DNA of 64,000 bases, taken from positions 372,001-436,000 of the forward strand of contig OY764868.1 in NCBI GenBank assembly GCA_963668545.1, given 5' to 3'. The stretch is from G963662265 sp963668545 (GTDB lineage Bacteria > Spirochaetota > Spirochaetia > CADAEX01). The first letter of the stretch is position 1. Every line of letters starts with the position of its first letter. This document shows, piece after piece, positions 8,523 to 17,479 of the stretch. Under the pieces are notes generated by a model. It was not told where the DNA came from. It made no database searches and worked only from the letters and a program-made list of their open reading frames with translations. The position numbers and the translations under genes were made by a program.

Positions 8523-10247
8523 ATGGATATTCTTTCTCCTTTGTATACTGAAAAAACTGAATGTCATGACTGCTTTAAATGTGTAAGGTATTGTCCTGTC
8601 AAGGCAATAAGTTTTAAAAACGGACACGCAAGAATAGATCCTGATCTATGCATCTACTGCGGTAAATGTGTGTCTGTCTGTCCCTCCAGAGCAAAAAGGG
8701 TACGGGATGAACTGGGAAGGGTAACTGCATTGATTGAAACCGGCAGAAAGGTTGTTCTTTCTCTTGCCCCTTCATTTGCCAGTGAATTTCCTGAATATAC
8801 AAAAGAGCAGCTTATAGGAAGCCTTCTGTCGCTCGGATTTGCAGCTGTATCTGAAACAGCTCTCGGTGCTGAACTGATATCATCAATGTATTCAAAAAAG
8901 CTTGAGAAAAGCGGAAACAGGATAATTATTTCCTCAGCATGCCCTTCAGTTGTTGAATATATAAGAAAATACAGAACTGATTATGCAGAATATATTTCTG
9001 ATACAGGTTCTCCACTTCTGGCCCACTGCAGGCTGCTTAAAGAAATTGACAGTGAATACCAGATTGTATTTGCGGGGCCCTGTCTTTCAAAGAAAAAAGA
9101 GGCTGATGATAATCCTGATCTTCTTTCAGCCGCTTTGACATTCGAAGATATAAGAACAATGTTTGCAAACAGGGGAATAAACCCTGAAGCAGCAGGGTCT
9201 GAAGATCAGAAATTCTTCCCTTATGAAGCAGGGAAGGGATCATTGTATCCAGTTGACGGAGGAATGTGTTCAAGCATAGAAAAATACTCCCCCTGTCGCA
9301 GTACTGTTTTCATGAGCTTTTCCGGAATGACAGAGGTAGAGGATGCTATTGACAATCTTCCGGAACCTGAAGGAGGGGGGAATATTTTTCTGGAACTTCT
9401 TGCCTGCAGGGGGGGGTGTATAAATGGTCCCATGTCATGCAGAAAAGGGGAGACTGTAAGAAAAAGGATTGATGTCTATAAATACTGCAGACTTAAAAAA
9501 GACAGGATAAACCTTTCAGAATCCTCTTCCGCTCTGCAGTATTACAGAAACATTACTGTCCCTGAAAACAGAAAACATCCTGAATGTGACATAATTACAG
9601 CCATGGAATCTGTAGGCAAAACCTCCTCAAGGGATGAACTTAACTGCGGGGGATGCGGCTATAATACCTGCCGTGATTTTGCCAATGCCATACTTGACCG
9701 CAAGGCGGAACCTGTCATGTGTGTGTCATATATGAGGACTCTTGCCCAGAAAAAGGCAAATGCAATTATTGAGAAAATGCCTTCAGGTGTGGTTATTGCC
9801 GACAGTAATCTTACAATTATTGAGAGCAACAGAAAGTTTGCAGAGCTTCTTGGGGAGGAAATTCTTCTTCTATGGGAAAGCAGGCCCAACCTGTCAGGGG
9901 CCAGCCTTGAAAAAATGTTTCCGTTTTCCAGACTGTTCAATCAGGTAATGGAATCCGGCAGGGAAATAATCGACAGAAAAATTGAATACAACAGCAAGGT
10001 GATTTCCATAACGGTTTTTCCTGTTCAGAAGGGATTTGTTACGGGAGCAATTCTTCAGGATATCACAGCTCCCTGGGTCAACAGGGACCGGGTGATAAAG
10101 GATGCACGCAAAGTAATACACAGAAATCTGGAAACTGTACAGAAGATAGCCTATCTGCTGGGTGAGAATGCAGGTGAGAATGAAGTGATTCTGAATGAAA
10201 TTATCCAGTCGTTTTCCGGAGCAGATGCTTCAGAGGCTGTATTTTGA
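8523..10247 (+). CDS. hydS: Sensory-type [FeFe]-hydrogenase with PAS domain (HydS-like, group C)
   Basis: 574 aa. It has two N-terminal [4Fe-4S] ferredoxin motifs (Cys14-24 and Cys43-53), then an [FeFe]-hydrogenase H-cluster domain. Motif L1 is SSACPSV (137-143), L2 AGPCLSKK (Cys187) and L3 CRGGC (296-300). Alanine 139 stands where catalytic enzymes carry the proton-transfer cysteine (TSCCPGW), the hallmark of putative sensory hydrogenases such as Thermotoga maritima HydS. A further four-cysteine Fe-S motif, CGGCGYNTC (376-384) plus Cys401, leads into a PAS domain (about 415-525). The next gene encodes a phosphatase. The likely role is sensing H2 or ferredoxin redox state rather than bulk H2 turnover. 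Confidence 0.88.
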   Translation: MDILSPLYTEKTECHDCFKCVRYCPVKAISFKNGHARIDPDLCIYCGKCVSVCPSRAKRVRDELGRVTALIETGRKVVLSLAPSFASEFPEYTKEQLIGSLLSLGFAAVSETALGAELISSMYSKKLEKSGNRIIISSACPSVVEYIRKYRTDYAEYISDTGSPLLAHCRLLKEIDSEYQIVFAGPCLSKKKEADDNPDLLSAALTFEDIRTMFANRGINPEAAGSEDQKFFPYEAGKGSLYPVDGGMCSSIEKYSPCRSTVFMSFSGMTEVEDAIDNLPEPEGGGNIFLELLACRGGCINGPMSCRKGETVRKRIDVYKYCRLKKDRINLSESSSALQYYRNITVPENRKHPECDIITAMESVGKTSSRDELNCGGCGYNTCRDFANAILDRKAEPVMCVSYMRTLAQKKANAIIEKMPSGVVIADSNLTIIESNRKFAELLGEEILLLWESRPNLSGASLEKMFPFSRLFNQVMESGREIIDRKIEYNSKVISITVFPVQKGFVTGAILQDITAPWVNRDRVIKDARKVIHRNLETVQKIAYLLGENAGENEVILNEIIQSFSGADASEAVF

Positions 10248-11431
10248 TGGCTGACAACTATTTTCTGGAAATAGATTCCGCCCAGATATGCAAAAAAGGG
10301 CAGCTGGTTGGAGGGGATGTCTTTCTCTCCCAGAGGAGCAGTGATGAAAGCAGAACTGTCTCTGTCCTTTCAGACGGCCTGGGCAGCGGAGTCAAGGCAA
10401 ATGTTCTTGCAACACTTACTACTACACTTGCATTGAAGTGCATAGACGGAAGGGTCCCTCCAAAAAGAACTGCACAGGTAATCATGCAGTCCCTTCCTAT
10501 TTGCAGTATCAGGAAAATAAGTTATGCGACTTTTACAATTGTTGAAATTGAGAACGGAAGATCTGTGAAAATTGTTGAGTTTGACAACCCTCCCTATATT
10601 CTGATCCGTGATGACAGGATTATAAGACCTGAAAGAAGCCCCATCAGGATAGGTGATTCTGTATCTTCAAGAAACACCCTTTTTTCATCCCGCTTCACTC
10701 TGGAGACAGGCGACAGGATTGTAATTCTTTCAGACGGGGTTACCCAGTCGGGAATGGGAAATGCAGTTTATCCGCTGGGCTGGGAGCTAGAAAATGTCGA
10801 ACAGTGGATACTGTCCCTTATCAGGAGGGACAAAAAGATATCAGCAAGGAAGCTTGCAAGGGAGATTGTAAACAGGGGTGTCAGGAATGATATCTACAAT
10901 GCAAAGGATGATATTACTGCTGCTGTTTTTTATGTCAGGAAACCGAGAAAGCTCCTGATTGCAACAGGCCCTCCTATTGACAGCGGAAAGGACAGATATC
11001 TTGCTGAAAAAATCAGGGATTTCGGGGGACGTGTTGTAATAAGCGGAGGGACAACAGCGAATATTGTGTCAAGGGAATTAAACAGGCCGGTTGAGACAAA
11101 GCTCGCAAAGCTGGATCCTGATCTTCCTCCGCCAGCTTCAATGAAAGGTGTTGAAATTGTTACCGAGGGAATATTCACCCTCAGCAGGGTGGCTGAAATT
11201 CTTGAAGGGGAAAGCCTCGATGAAATAAGAAGGGAAAACAGTGCTACAGCTGTGGTTGAGCTTCTGAGGGACAGTGATGAAATACAGTTTCTGGTGGGAA
11301 CCAGAATTAATGAGGCGCATCAGGATCCCAATGTTCCTGTCGGCCTTGAAATCAGGAGGAATATTGTCAGAAGGATTGCTGATATTCTTTCAAACAATTT
11401 ATTGAAGGAAGTTAATGTTGATTACATTTAG
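10247..11431 (+). CDS. SpoIIE/PP2C-type serine phosphatase with uncharacterised C-terminal domain
   Basis: 394 aa. The N-terminal about 225 residues form a SpoIIE-like PP2C phosphatase, with metal-binding segments 'LSDGLGSGVKAN', 'VILSDGVTQSG' and 'AKDDITAAVFY'. The remaining about 165 residues ('LLIATGPPIDSGKDRYLAEK', 'GGRVVISGGTTANIVSREL', 'GTRINEAHQDPNVPVGLE') form a separate domain I cannot name. The ATG at 10247 shares one base with the hydS stop (TGATG), so translation is coupled. SpoIIE phosphatases and sensory [FeFe]-hydrogenases are known to co-occur. The inferred job is to convert the HydS redox signal into dephosphorylation of a partner, which is not visible in the window. Confidence 0.85.
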   Translation: MADNYFLEIDSAQICKKGQLVGGDVFLSQRSSDESRTVSVLSDGLGSGVKANVLATLTTTLALKCIDGRVPPKRTAQVIMQSLPICSIRKISYATFTIVEIENGRSVKIVEFDNPPYILIRDDRIIRPERSPIRIGDSVSSRNTLFSSRFTLETGDRIVILSDGVTQSGMGNAVYPLGWELENVEQWILSLIRRDKKISARKLAREIVNRGVRNDIYNAKDDITAAVFYVRKPRKLLIATGPPIDSGKDRYLAEKIRDFGGRVVISGGTTANIVSRELNRPVETKLAKLDPDLPPPASMKGVEIVTEGIFTLSRVAEILEGESLDEIRRENSATAVVELLRDSDEIQFLVGTRINEAHQDPNVPVGLEIRRNIVRRIADILSNNLLKEVNVDYI

Positions 11432-11445
11432 CTTGAGGAGTTTTT

Positions 11446-11955
11446 ATGAGTGAATTAAAGACAGCTGAGGAAGCGGTAAAGCTTCGGAAAGTATGGGAAA
11501 TTCTTAACAGGTATGATTCTGATCCGGGAAAAATAATACCCATACTGCAGGCTGTTCAGGAGGAATACAGATATCTTCCTGAAGAAGTTATGATTCTTGT
11601 TGCATCAGTTCTTAAGATTTCGCCTGCAAAGGTATTCGGTATTGCAACATTCTACAGCCATTTTTCTCTTGAACCCAAAGGCAAGTATGTCATCAGGGTA
11701 TGTGACGGGACTGCATGCCATGTGAAAGGATCAGGGAACATTATTAAGACTGTAAGGAAATGTCTAGGCCTGAAGGGGAAGGAAAAAAGTACTTCTGATC
11801 TCCTTTTTACCCTTGAGACTGTATCATGTCTCGGAGCATGCGGGCTTGCACCTGTTGTTGTTATCAACGATCAGGTTTACGGCCAGGTTGATGAGGCTAA
11901 AATGAAGGGACTTGTTGATGAAATAAGGAAAAGAGAAAAGGAGGCTGTTAAATGA
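11446..11955 (+). CDS. hydC: NADH-dependent bifurcating hydrogenase subunit HydC (NuoE-like)
   Basis: 169 aa, normal length for the 24-kDa NuoE-type subunit. The N-terminal helical part ('IPILQAVQEEYRYLPEEVM') is followed by a thioredoxin-like [2Fe-2S] domain with cysteines in CDGTAC and CLGAC. In HydABC it relays electrons between FMN-bearing HydB and the other clusters. SD GGAG is 10 nt before the ATG; the end overlaps hydB by 4 nt (ATGA). Confidence 0.93.
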   Translation: MSELKTAEEAVKLRKVWEILNRYDSDPGKIIPILQAVQEEYRYLPEEVMILVASVLKISPAKVFGIATFYSHFSLEPKGKYVIRVCDGTACHVKGSGNIIKTVRKCLGLKGKEKSTSDLLFTLETVSCLGACGLAPVVVINDQVYGQVDEAKMKGLVDEIRKREKEAVK

Positions 11956-13847
11956 TGCTGAATGTTGATCTTGACAGAATTAAAAGCAGATATATAAATG
12001 CCCGTAAAGATGTCGACAGAAGAATTATTGTCTGTGCCGGGACCGGCTGCCTTGCCAACGGTTCGGGAAAAATCTATGAACTTCTTGTTGAACTTCAGAA
12101 AGAGAAGGGGATAGCTGTTGATGTCAGGTTGAAACCTGAAGAAGACTCACCATCTGTACTGGTTTCAGGAAGCGGCTGTCAGGGATTCTGTCAGGTCGGA
12201 CCTCTTGTAACAATTGAACCTGACGGCATTATGTATGCCCATGTAAAACCGGATGATGTAGAGGAGATTGTAGAAAGGACAATTATTAAAAATGAGATCA
12301 TAGAAAGGCTCCTTTATACAGATCCGGCTACAAAAAGCAAATGCAGGGGACAGGATGAAATTCCGTTCTATTCAAAGCAGCAGAGGACTGTACTTAAAAG
12401 CTGCGGAAACTGCGATCCAGATGATATTAATGAATATATTGCTTCAGACGGCTATGAAGCAGCAAGACGTGCCTATATTGAAATGACTCCTGAGCAGATC
12501 TGCAGTGAAATGAAAAATTCAGGACTCAGGGGGCGCGGCGGCGGAGGGTTTCCCACAGGAAGAAAATGGGAGCTTGCCCTTGCCCAGAAGGAAGAAAAAA
12601 AATACATAATCTGTAACGGGGATGAGGGAGATCCGGGCGCATTCATGGACAGGAGTATTCTTGAAGGCAATCCCCACTCTGTTGTTGAAGGGATGCTGAT
12701 CGCGGCCCGGGCCACAGGATCTGATGAGGGATATATCTATGTCAGGACTGAATATCCTCTTGCCGTGGAAAGGATAAGAAAAGCGATACAGGATGCTGAG
12801 GAGACCGGTATTCTCGGCAGCAGTCTCTTCGGGACTGACAGTTCCCTGAAGCTTCATGTCATGGAAGGGGCCGGCGCTTTTGTCTGCGGAGAGGCAAGCG
12901 CAATGGTCTCAAGTATTATGGGCAACCGGGGTATGCCCAGGCCCAAGCCTCCGAGAACAGCAGAAAAAGGGCTCTGGGATAAGCCTACCATAGTGAATAA
13001 TGTTGAAACCCTTGCTGCGGTACCTCTTATCATACTTGGAGGTTCTGAACTGTACAGCAGAACAGGTACTGAAAACTCTCCCGGAACAAAAACATTTGCA
13101 CTCACCGGTCATGTTGCAAATACAGGACTTATTGAAGTCCCGTTCGGAACTACACTCCGGCAGATTATTTTTGATATCGGGGGGGGAGTAATCAATGATA
13201 AAGGGGAGCTTGATAACAGTGATTTCAAGGCTGTCCAGATCGGAGGCCCCTCCGGGGGATGTCTTACTGAAGAACATCTTGATATTCCCCTTGATTTTGA
13301 TTCTCTGGGCAAGGCCGGCGCCATGGTTGGTTCAGGAGGCCTTGTAGTAATGAACAAAAGCACATGCATGGTCCAGATTGCCAGGTTTTTCATGGAATTT
13401 ACACAGCATGAATCATGCGGTAAATGTGTTCCCTGCCGGGAAGGGACAAGGCAGATGCTGGAGCTTCTTGACGATGTAATCGAGGGGCGGGGGACAGAAG
13501 AAACCCTTTCACTTCTTGAGGATCTCAGCCGAACAGTTTCCACAGCCTCTCTGTGCGGTCTCGGTAAATCAGCTCCATCCCCTGTCCTTTCCACCCTTAA
13601 GCAGTTCAGGGATGAATACCTTTCCCATGTTGTTGATAAAAAATGTCCGACAGGAAACTGTTCCGCCCTGGCAGTCTACAGGATAGATGCTGGGAAGTGC
13701 AGGGGATGCACACTCTGTGCCAGGAAGTGTCCGGTCGGAGCTGTTTCAGGAGAGAAAAAAGAGGTGCATGTAATTGATGAAAGCCTCTGTATCAAATGCG
13801 GGGCATGCGTGGAAGCATGTAAATTCAATGCGGTAGGAGTTGTGTGA
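11952..13847 (+). CDS. hydB: NADH-dependent bifurcating hydrogenase subunit HydB (NuoF-like, FMN)
   Basis: 631 aa. An N-terminal thioredoxin-like [2Fe-2S] domain ('CAGTGCLANGSG', 'CQGFCQVGP') is followed by the NuoF core with the glycine-rich NADH/FMN loop 'GLRGRGGGGFPTGRKWELA', 'CNGDEGDPGAFMDRS' and the [4Fe-4S] site 'ESCGKCVPCREGTRQM'. Two C-terminal [4Fe-4S] motifs follow (CRGCTLCARKCP and CIKCGACVEAC). This is the electron-bifurcating flavin subunit that couples NAD(H), ferredoxin and H2. AAGGAGG lies 7 nt before the ATG at 11952; a second ATG follows directly and either could be used. Confidence 0.95.
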   Translation: MMLNVDLDRIKSRYINARKDVDRRIIVCAGTGCLANGSGKIYELLVELQKEKGIAVDVRLKPEEDSPSVLVSGSGCQGFCQVGPLVTIEPDGIMYAHVKPDDVEEIVERTIIKNEIIERLLYTDPATKSKCRGQDEIPFYSKQQRTVLKSCGNCDPDDINEYIASDGYEAARRAYIEMTPEQICSEMKNSGLRGRGGGGFPTGRKWELALAQKEEKKYIICNGDEGDPGAFMDRSILEGNPHSVVEGMLIAARATGSDEGYIYVRTEYPLAVERIRKAIQDAEETGILGSSLFGTDSSLKLHVMEGAGAFVCGEASAMVSSIMGNRGMPRPKPPRTAEKGLWDKPTIVNNVETLAAVPLIILGGSELYSRTGTENSPGTKTFALTGHVANTGLIEVPFGTTLRQIIFDIGGGVINDKGELDNSDFKAVQIGGPSGGCLTEEHLDIPLDFDSLGKAGAMVGSGGLVVMNKSTCMVQIARFFMEFTQHESCGKCVPCREGTRQMLELLDDVIEGRGTEETLSLLEDLSRTVSTASLCGLGKSAPSPVLSTLKQFRDEYLSHVVDKKCPTGNCSALAVYRIDAGKCRGCTLCARKCPVGAVSGEKKEVHVIDESLCIKCGACVEACKFNAVGVV

Positions 13848-15844
13848 TGAGTAATGGCTGGGTTACAGTTAATAATGAAAGAATCCCAATTGAAGGGGAG
13901 AAAAACCTTCTTGAAATAATAAGAAAAGCAGGTATTGAACTGCCTACATTCTGTTATCATTCAGAACTGAGCATATACGGCGCATGCCGGCTCTGTATTG
14001 TTGAAGTAGAGGGGCGGGGTATCATGGCTTCCTGCTCTACTCCTCCGAGAGACGGAATGAAGATTAAAACTTCAACAAGAAAACTCCGTGAAACCAGAAA
14101 AATGACAATGGAGCTCCTTCTTGCCAACCACGAAATGAACTGTCCTTCCTGCCCGAAAGAGGGCAGCTGCAAACTTCAGAGCATTGCATCAAGTCTTGGA
14201 GTATCAGATGTGAGGTTCAGAAAAACCAGGGAAAAAATGGAAATAGACACAGGTTCTCCCTCCCTTGTCAGGGATCCCAACAAATGTATTCTCTGCGGAG
14301 ACTGTGTCCGTTACTGTTCAGAGATCCAGGGCATAGGGGCAATAGATTTTGCCTACAGGGGTGAGGATGTCCGGGTTACCCCTGCATTCAATAAAAGCCT
14401 TTCCCAGGTTGACTGTGTAAACTGCGGGCAGTGTGCTGCAGTCTGTCCGACAGGGGCCATAGTTCCGCGGTCTGAAATAAATGAAGTCTGGGAGCATCTT
14501 GAAAATGAGGACTGCTTTACAGCTGTTCAGATTGCACCTGCAATCAGGACTGCACTCGGCGAAATGTTCGGCCTTCCCGGTGAGGATGTAACAGGGCGCA
14601 TTGTTTCCGCCCTGAAAAAGCTTGGTTTTGACAGGGTATACAGTACTGCTTTCGGAGCTGATCTTACAGTGATGGAAGAAACAAATGAGTTTCTTGAAAG
14701 AAAAAGAAACAACGGAAAACTTCCCCTCTTTACCTCCTGCTGTCCCGGATGGGTCAAGTTTGCTGAACAGTCATATCCTGAGCTTCTGGAAAACCTTTCC
14801 ACATGCATGTCTCCGCAGGCAATGACCGGAAGCATAGGAAGGAAAATCCTTGAAGATGACAAGGCTGTAGATGGCAGGAAGATAAAAATGGTATCTGTGA
14901 TGCCCTGTACAGCAAAGAAATTCGAGAAGGGGAGAGATGAGCTTAAAACAGGCGGGAATCCCATTATAGATAATGTTCTTACAACCCAGGAGCTTGGTAA
15001 AATGATTATGCAGGCAGGTATCCAGTTTGCAGAACTGCGTCCCTCTTCCATGGACCTTCCCATGTCTTCAGGCTCAGGTGCCGGGACTGTTTTCGGAAAA
15101 TCCGGTGGAGTTTCCGAGGCTGTAATCAGGTATGCTGCATCCGAAGCCGGTGTAAAACTGACTGAAGAGAATATTGCTGTTGAAAAGCTTGAGGGAAATC
15201 CGGGAATAAAGGTGATGACTGTTTCTCTTGGAGAGGAAGTTTATAAAATATGTACTGTCCAGGGAATTAAGAATGCAGATATTGTAGCCCGGTCTGCCTC
15301 TGAGGGGAAATGCACCTATGATATTGTAGAGGTTATGGCATGCCCGGGAGGATGCATCGGAGGAGCAGGCCAGCCTGTTGATTCTGAAGGTGTTAACAGG
15401 GCAAAACGTGCCGAAGCTCTCGAAAAGATAGACCGGAAGGAACCTGTCAGAAACACTGCAGAAAATCCTTTTATTGATCCTGTCTATAAAAAATATCTCG
15501 GAGGGAAAGCAGGAAGCAGGGAGGCCCATGATCTTCTTCATACAACTTATTCAAGCCGGAAAAGGATACAGTCTTCAGAATATGATCTAATAAAACCTGA
15601 TGATGAGATGGCTCTTGAAGTAAAGGTTTGTGTTGGAACAAGCTGTTTTCTGAGAGGCTCGCAGTCTATTCTCTCAGGTGTCATTGAAGCAACTGAAGAG
15701 GATTTTAAGGGAAGAGTATCTGTCAAGGCATCTTTCTGCAGGGAAAAGTGTGACAGAGGTCCGACAGTAGTTGTAAGAAACAGGACCCTACACAGAACAA
15801 ATACGGATGAGGTTTTATCTGAAATCAGGAATGCTTTAAGCTGA
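13847..15844 (+). CDS. hydA: Bifurcating [FeFe]-hydrogenase catalytic subunit HydA
   Basis: 665 aa. Order: plant-type [2Fe-2S] (Cys36, 47, 50, 63), a His-Cys3 [4Fe-4S] site (H95, C99, C102, C108), two [4Fe-4S] motifs (147-157 and 190-200), then the H-cluster domain with L1 TSCCPGW (296-302), L2 MPCTAKK (Cys353) and L3 ACPGGC (Cys499, Cys503). A C-terminal thioredoxin-like [2Fe-2S] domain (about 595-665) is present. The proton-transfer Cys298 is intact, unlike in the upstream sensory protein. With HydB and HydC it makes or uses H2 while balancing NADH and ferredoxin. Start chosen at ATG 13847 because AGGAG lies 7 nt upstream; an in-frame GTG 3 nt earlier is less likely. Confidence 0.96.
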   Translation: MSNGWVTVNNERIPIEGEKNLLEIIRKAGIELPTFCYHSELSIYGACRLCIVEVEGRGIMASCSTPPRDGMKIKTSTRKLRETRKMTMELLLANHEMNCPSCPKEGSCKLQSIASSLGVSDVRFRKTREKMEIDTGSPSLVRDPNKCILCGDCVRYCSEIQGIGAIDFAYRGEDVRVTPAFNKSLSQVDCVNCGQCAAVCPTGAIVPRSEINEVWEHLENEDCFTAVQIAPAIRTALGEMFGLPGEDVTGRIVSALKKLGFDRVYSTAFGADLTVMEETNEFLERKRNNGKLPLFTSCCPGWVKFAEQSYPELLENLSTCMSPQAMTGSIGRKILEDDKAVDGRKIKMVSVMPCTAKKFEKGRDELKTGGNPIIDNVLTTQELGKMIMQAGIQFAELRPSSMDLPMSSGSGAGTVFGKSGGVSEAVIRYAASEAGVKLTEENIAVEKLEGNPGIKVMTVSLGEEVYKICTVQGIKNADIVARSASEGKCTYDIVEVMACPGGCIGGAGQPVDSEGVNRAKRAEALEKIDRKEPVRNTAENPFIDPVYKKYLGGKAGSREAHDLLHTTYSSRKRIQSSEYDLIKPDDEMALEVKVCVGTSCFLRGSQSILSGVIEATEEDFKGRVSVKASFCREKCDRGPTVVVRNRTLHRTNTDEVLSEIRNALS

Positions 15845-15865
15845 TAAGGATCCAGAAATAAAAAT

Positions 15866-15895
15866 CAGGGGCTAACCGCGAGGGGCCCCTGTTTT
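15866..15895. terminator. Bidirectional intrinsic terminator between hydA and the MFS gene
   Basis: CAGGGGC (15866-15872) pairs with GCCCCTG (15885-15891). TTTT follows on the plus strand, and AATAAAAAT on the other side gives a U-run for the reverse transcript, so the hairpin can serve both converging genes. Confidence 0.85.
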
Positions 15896-15935
15896 GTTAG
15901 TCATGCAAAAAACTGAATATTTCCGCCCTGACTTA

Positions 15936-17243
15936 TCAGTTTCTCTTCCCTGTTATCTCTCCGTGGATATTTCTGCAGTTTGTTTCCTTTACAAACAGTA
16001 TCAGGATAAAAGCGGCAAGGCTCAGATAAATATTCATAGAAAAGGCTTTTCTGTAGATTTCAACAGAATTTTCCAGCATTGAGTACCTGTCAATAACAGC
16101 CCCTGCAATAACCGGCAGTACTGCTGCCCCCAGAAATGTTCCGAAACTTATAAATGATGTTGCCATACCGGAATATTCCGGATCATTGACCTCTTTGCCT
16201 GTAGACCATGCGAGTGTTGCTGTTGCATTGAAAAAACCAATCATGAAAAACCATGGAGCAAGAAACCAGACAGGGGGATTGGCCTTGTAAATAACAAGCA
16301 GAGTGAACCAGAGAAACAGTACAAGCAAACCGCAGATCAGATAGGGAATTTTCCTGCTTTTTATCCTGTCTGAAATAAATCCGAACATAATAGCCCCTAC
16401 ACCTGTTCCCACAGCAAGAAGAAGAGTAATTTTTCCAGCCTGTATACTTGTATAGTTGTAAACATCCATTATATAGCTGACACCCCACAGGTTAAGTGTA
16501 AAACCGCTTCCGCCAAGGCAGATTGTGATAAAAAACATCGGCCAGCTGTGAATGTTCTTTACTATATTAAGCAGAGCATGAAAAATATTCCTGAAAGAAG
16601 CCGGTTTTCTGTTTCCCGCTTTTTCAGATATCCTGGGATATCCCTTGTCTTCCGGTCTGTTCTCCACAAAAAGGTAAATAAGAACTGCAAGAACGATAGT
16701 AATGATTCCCATCCAGATAAATGTGACTCTCCAGCTTAAAAGGGCGATTACAGCTGCAAGAGGCGCCTGAGAAACAGCTCCTCCGAAATTTCCAATTGAA
16801 GCGCTTATGCCGGTCATTGTCCCGAACTCGTCTTCCCGGAACCACTGTGTCTGAAACTTCAGAACAGAAATAAAAACAACCGAAGTACCGACACCCATGA
16901 TAAGCCTTGACAGCATTGCTGTATGTATGCTTCCTGATGTACCCAGAAGTATGAGCCCGGCAGATGTAACAATGCAGCTGCTTATTATAGTTTTTTTTGC
17001 TCCAAGTGTATCCGCAAGAATTCCGGCAGGGATTTGCATTATCATGTACGCATAAAAAAACATTGCGCTCAGATTGGCGAATCCTGCTGAAGATATTCCA
17101 AAGGATTCCATTAATTCATTTCTTATTACGCTTGGTGCAAGCTTGTGCAGAAAAGCAAAGAAAAAAACACTTGCCGGAAGAATGTAGATTAACCACCTGT
17201 AGATAAGAGCTTTTTCAAGACTCTTCTCTTTCGTTTTAGGCAT
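15936..17243 (-). CDS. MFS transporter (organic-anion type)
   Basis: 435 aa with twelve predicted membrane spans in two six-helix halves and the MFS loop 'GILADTLGAKKTIISS' between TM2 and TM3. 'LIMGVGTSVVFISVLKFQTQW' and 'RPEDKGYP' recall the anion:cation symporter/sugar-phosphate branch. Substrate unknown. It is transcribed divergently from the 2-oxoacid oxidoreductase operon, across an intergenic region with shared operator-like sites, so it probably moves a substrate or product of that pathway. SD AAGGAG lies 10 nt before the ATG. Confidence 0.88.
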   Translation of the reverse strand: MPKTKEKSLEKALIYRWLIYILPASVFFFAFLHKLAPSVIRNELMESFGISSAGFANLSAMFFYAYMIMQIPAGILADTLGAKKTIISSCIVTSAGLILLGTSGSIHTAMLSRLIMGVGTSVVFISVLKFQTQWFREDEFGTMTGISASIGNFGGAVSQAPLAAVIALLSWRVTFIWMGIITIVLAVLIYLFVENRPEDKGYPRISEKAGNRKPASFRNIFHALLNIVKNIHSWPMFFITICLGGSGFTLNLWGVSYIMDVYNYTSIQAGKITLLLAVGTGVGAIMFGFISDRIKSRKIPYLICGLLVLFLWFTLLVIYKANPPVWFLAPWFFMIGFFNATATLAWSTGKEVNDPEYSGMATSFISFGTFLGAAVLPVIAGAVIDRYSMLENSVEIYRKAFSMNIYLSLAAFILILFVKETNCRNIHGEITGKRN

Positions 17244-17303
17244 TTCATCAAACTCCTTATTAAATTGAATCAGCTGCTCTGTAAAATAGTACGTGTACTA
17301 AAA

Positions 17304-17332
17304 ACATTATCATACTCTGGTCCCTGTGTCAA
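17304..17332 (-). promoter_or_regulatory. Predicted promoter of the MFS gene
   Basis: On the reverse strand, TTGACA (17327-17332) is followed after 15 nt by GATAAT or after 17 nt by TAATGT. The perfect operator-like dyad at 17287-17300 lies just downstream. Confidence 0.5.
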
Positions 17333-17368
17333 ACATAAGGACAAAAAAAGAACATGTACAAAAAAATG

Positions 17369-17398
17369 TTGACAGATAAAATAGTACATGTATATAAT
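17369..17398 (+). promoter_or_regulatory. Consensus promoter of the 2-oxoacid oxidoreductase operon
   Basis: Perfect TTGACA (17369-17374) and perfect TATAAT (17393-17398) with an 18-nt spacer. The spacer contains most of the TAGTACATGTATAT site, a classic position for repression of an otherwise strong promoter. Confidence 0.7.
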
Positions 17399-17479
17399 CT
17401 GATTGTTGCTTGTATTTTGAAAATTATACGTGTGTTAATACAGATCAGACTTGTGTTTGTTCAGGAGGTTTTGAAAGGA

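Larger units (their letters stand above)
17287..17437. promoter_or_regulatory. Divergent control region with repeated TAGTAC-N2-GTA(C/T)T(A/T) sites
   Basis: Near-palindromic sites: TAGTACGTGTACTA (17287-17300, perfect 6-2-6 dyad), a partial match around AACATGTACA (17351-17360), TAGTACATGTATAT (17382-17395) and a weak one around 17424-17437. The first lies at the expected start of MFS transcription and the third inside the spacer of the oxidoreductase promoter. One repressor could therefore control both directions. The TetR gene at 24833-25543 is the nearest candidate, but that pairing is a guess. Confidence 0.6.

Noticed and set aside
14527..15063. 178-codon reverse frame inside hydA, and similar long frames at 4959-5561 and 47106-47663
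   Set aside because: Antisense to strongly conserved coding regions with low-complexity Ser/Ala-rich translations.
17354..17479. N-terminal extension of the ferredoxin subunit
   Set aside because: It would begin upstream of the consensus -35 box; the ATG at 17480 has AGGAGG and matches family length.
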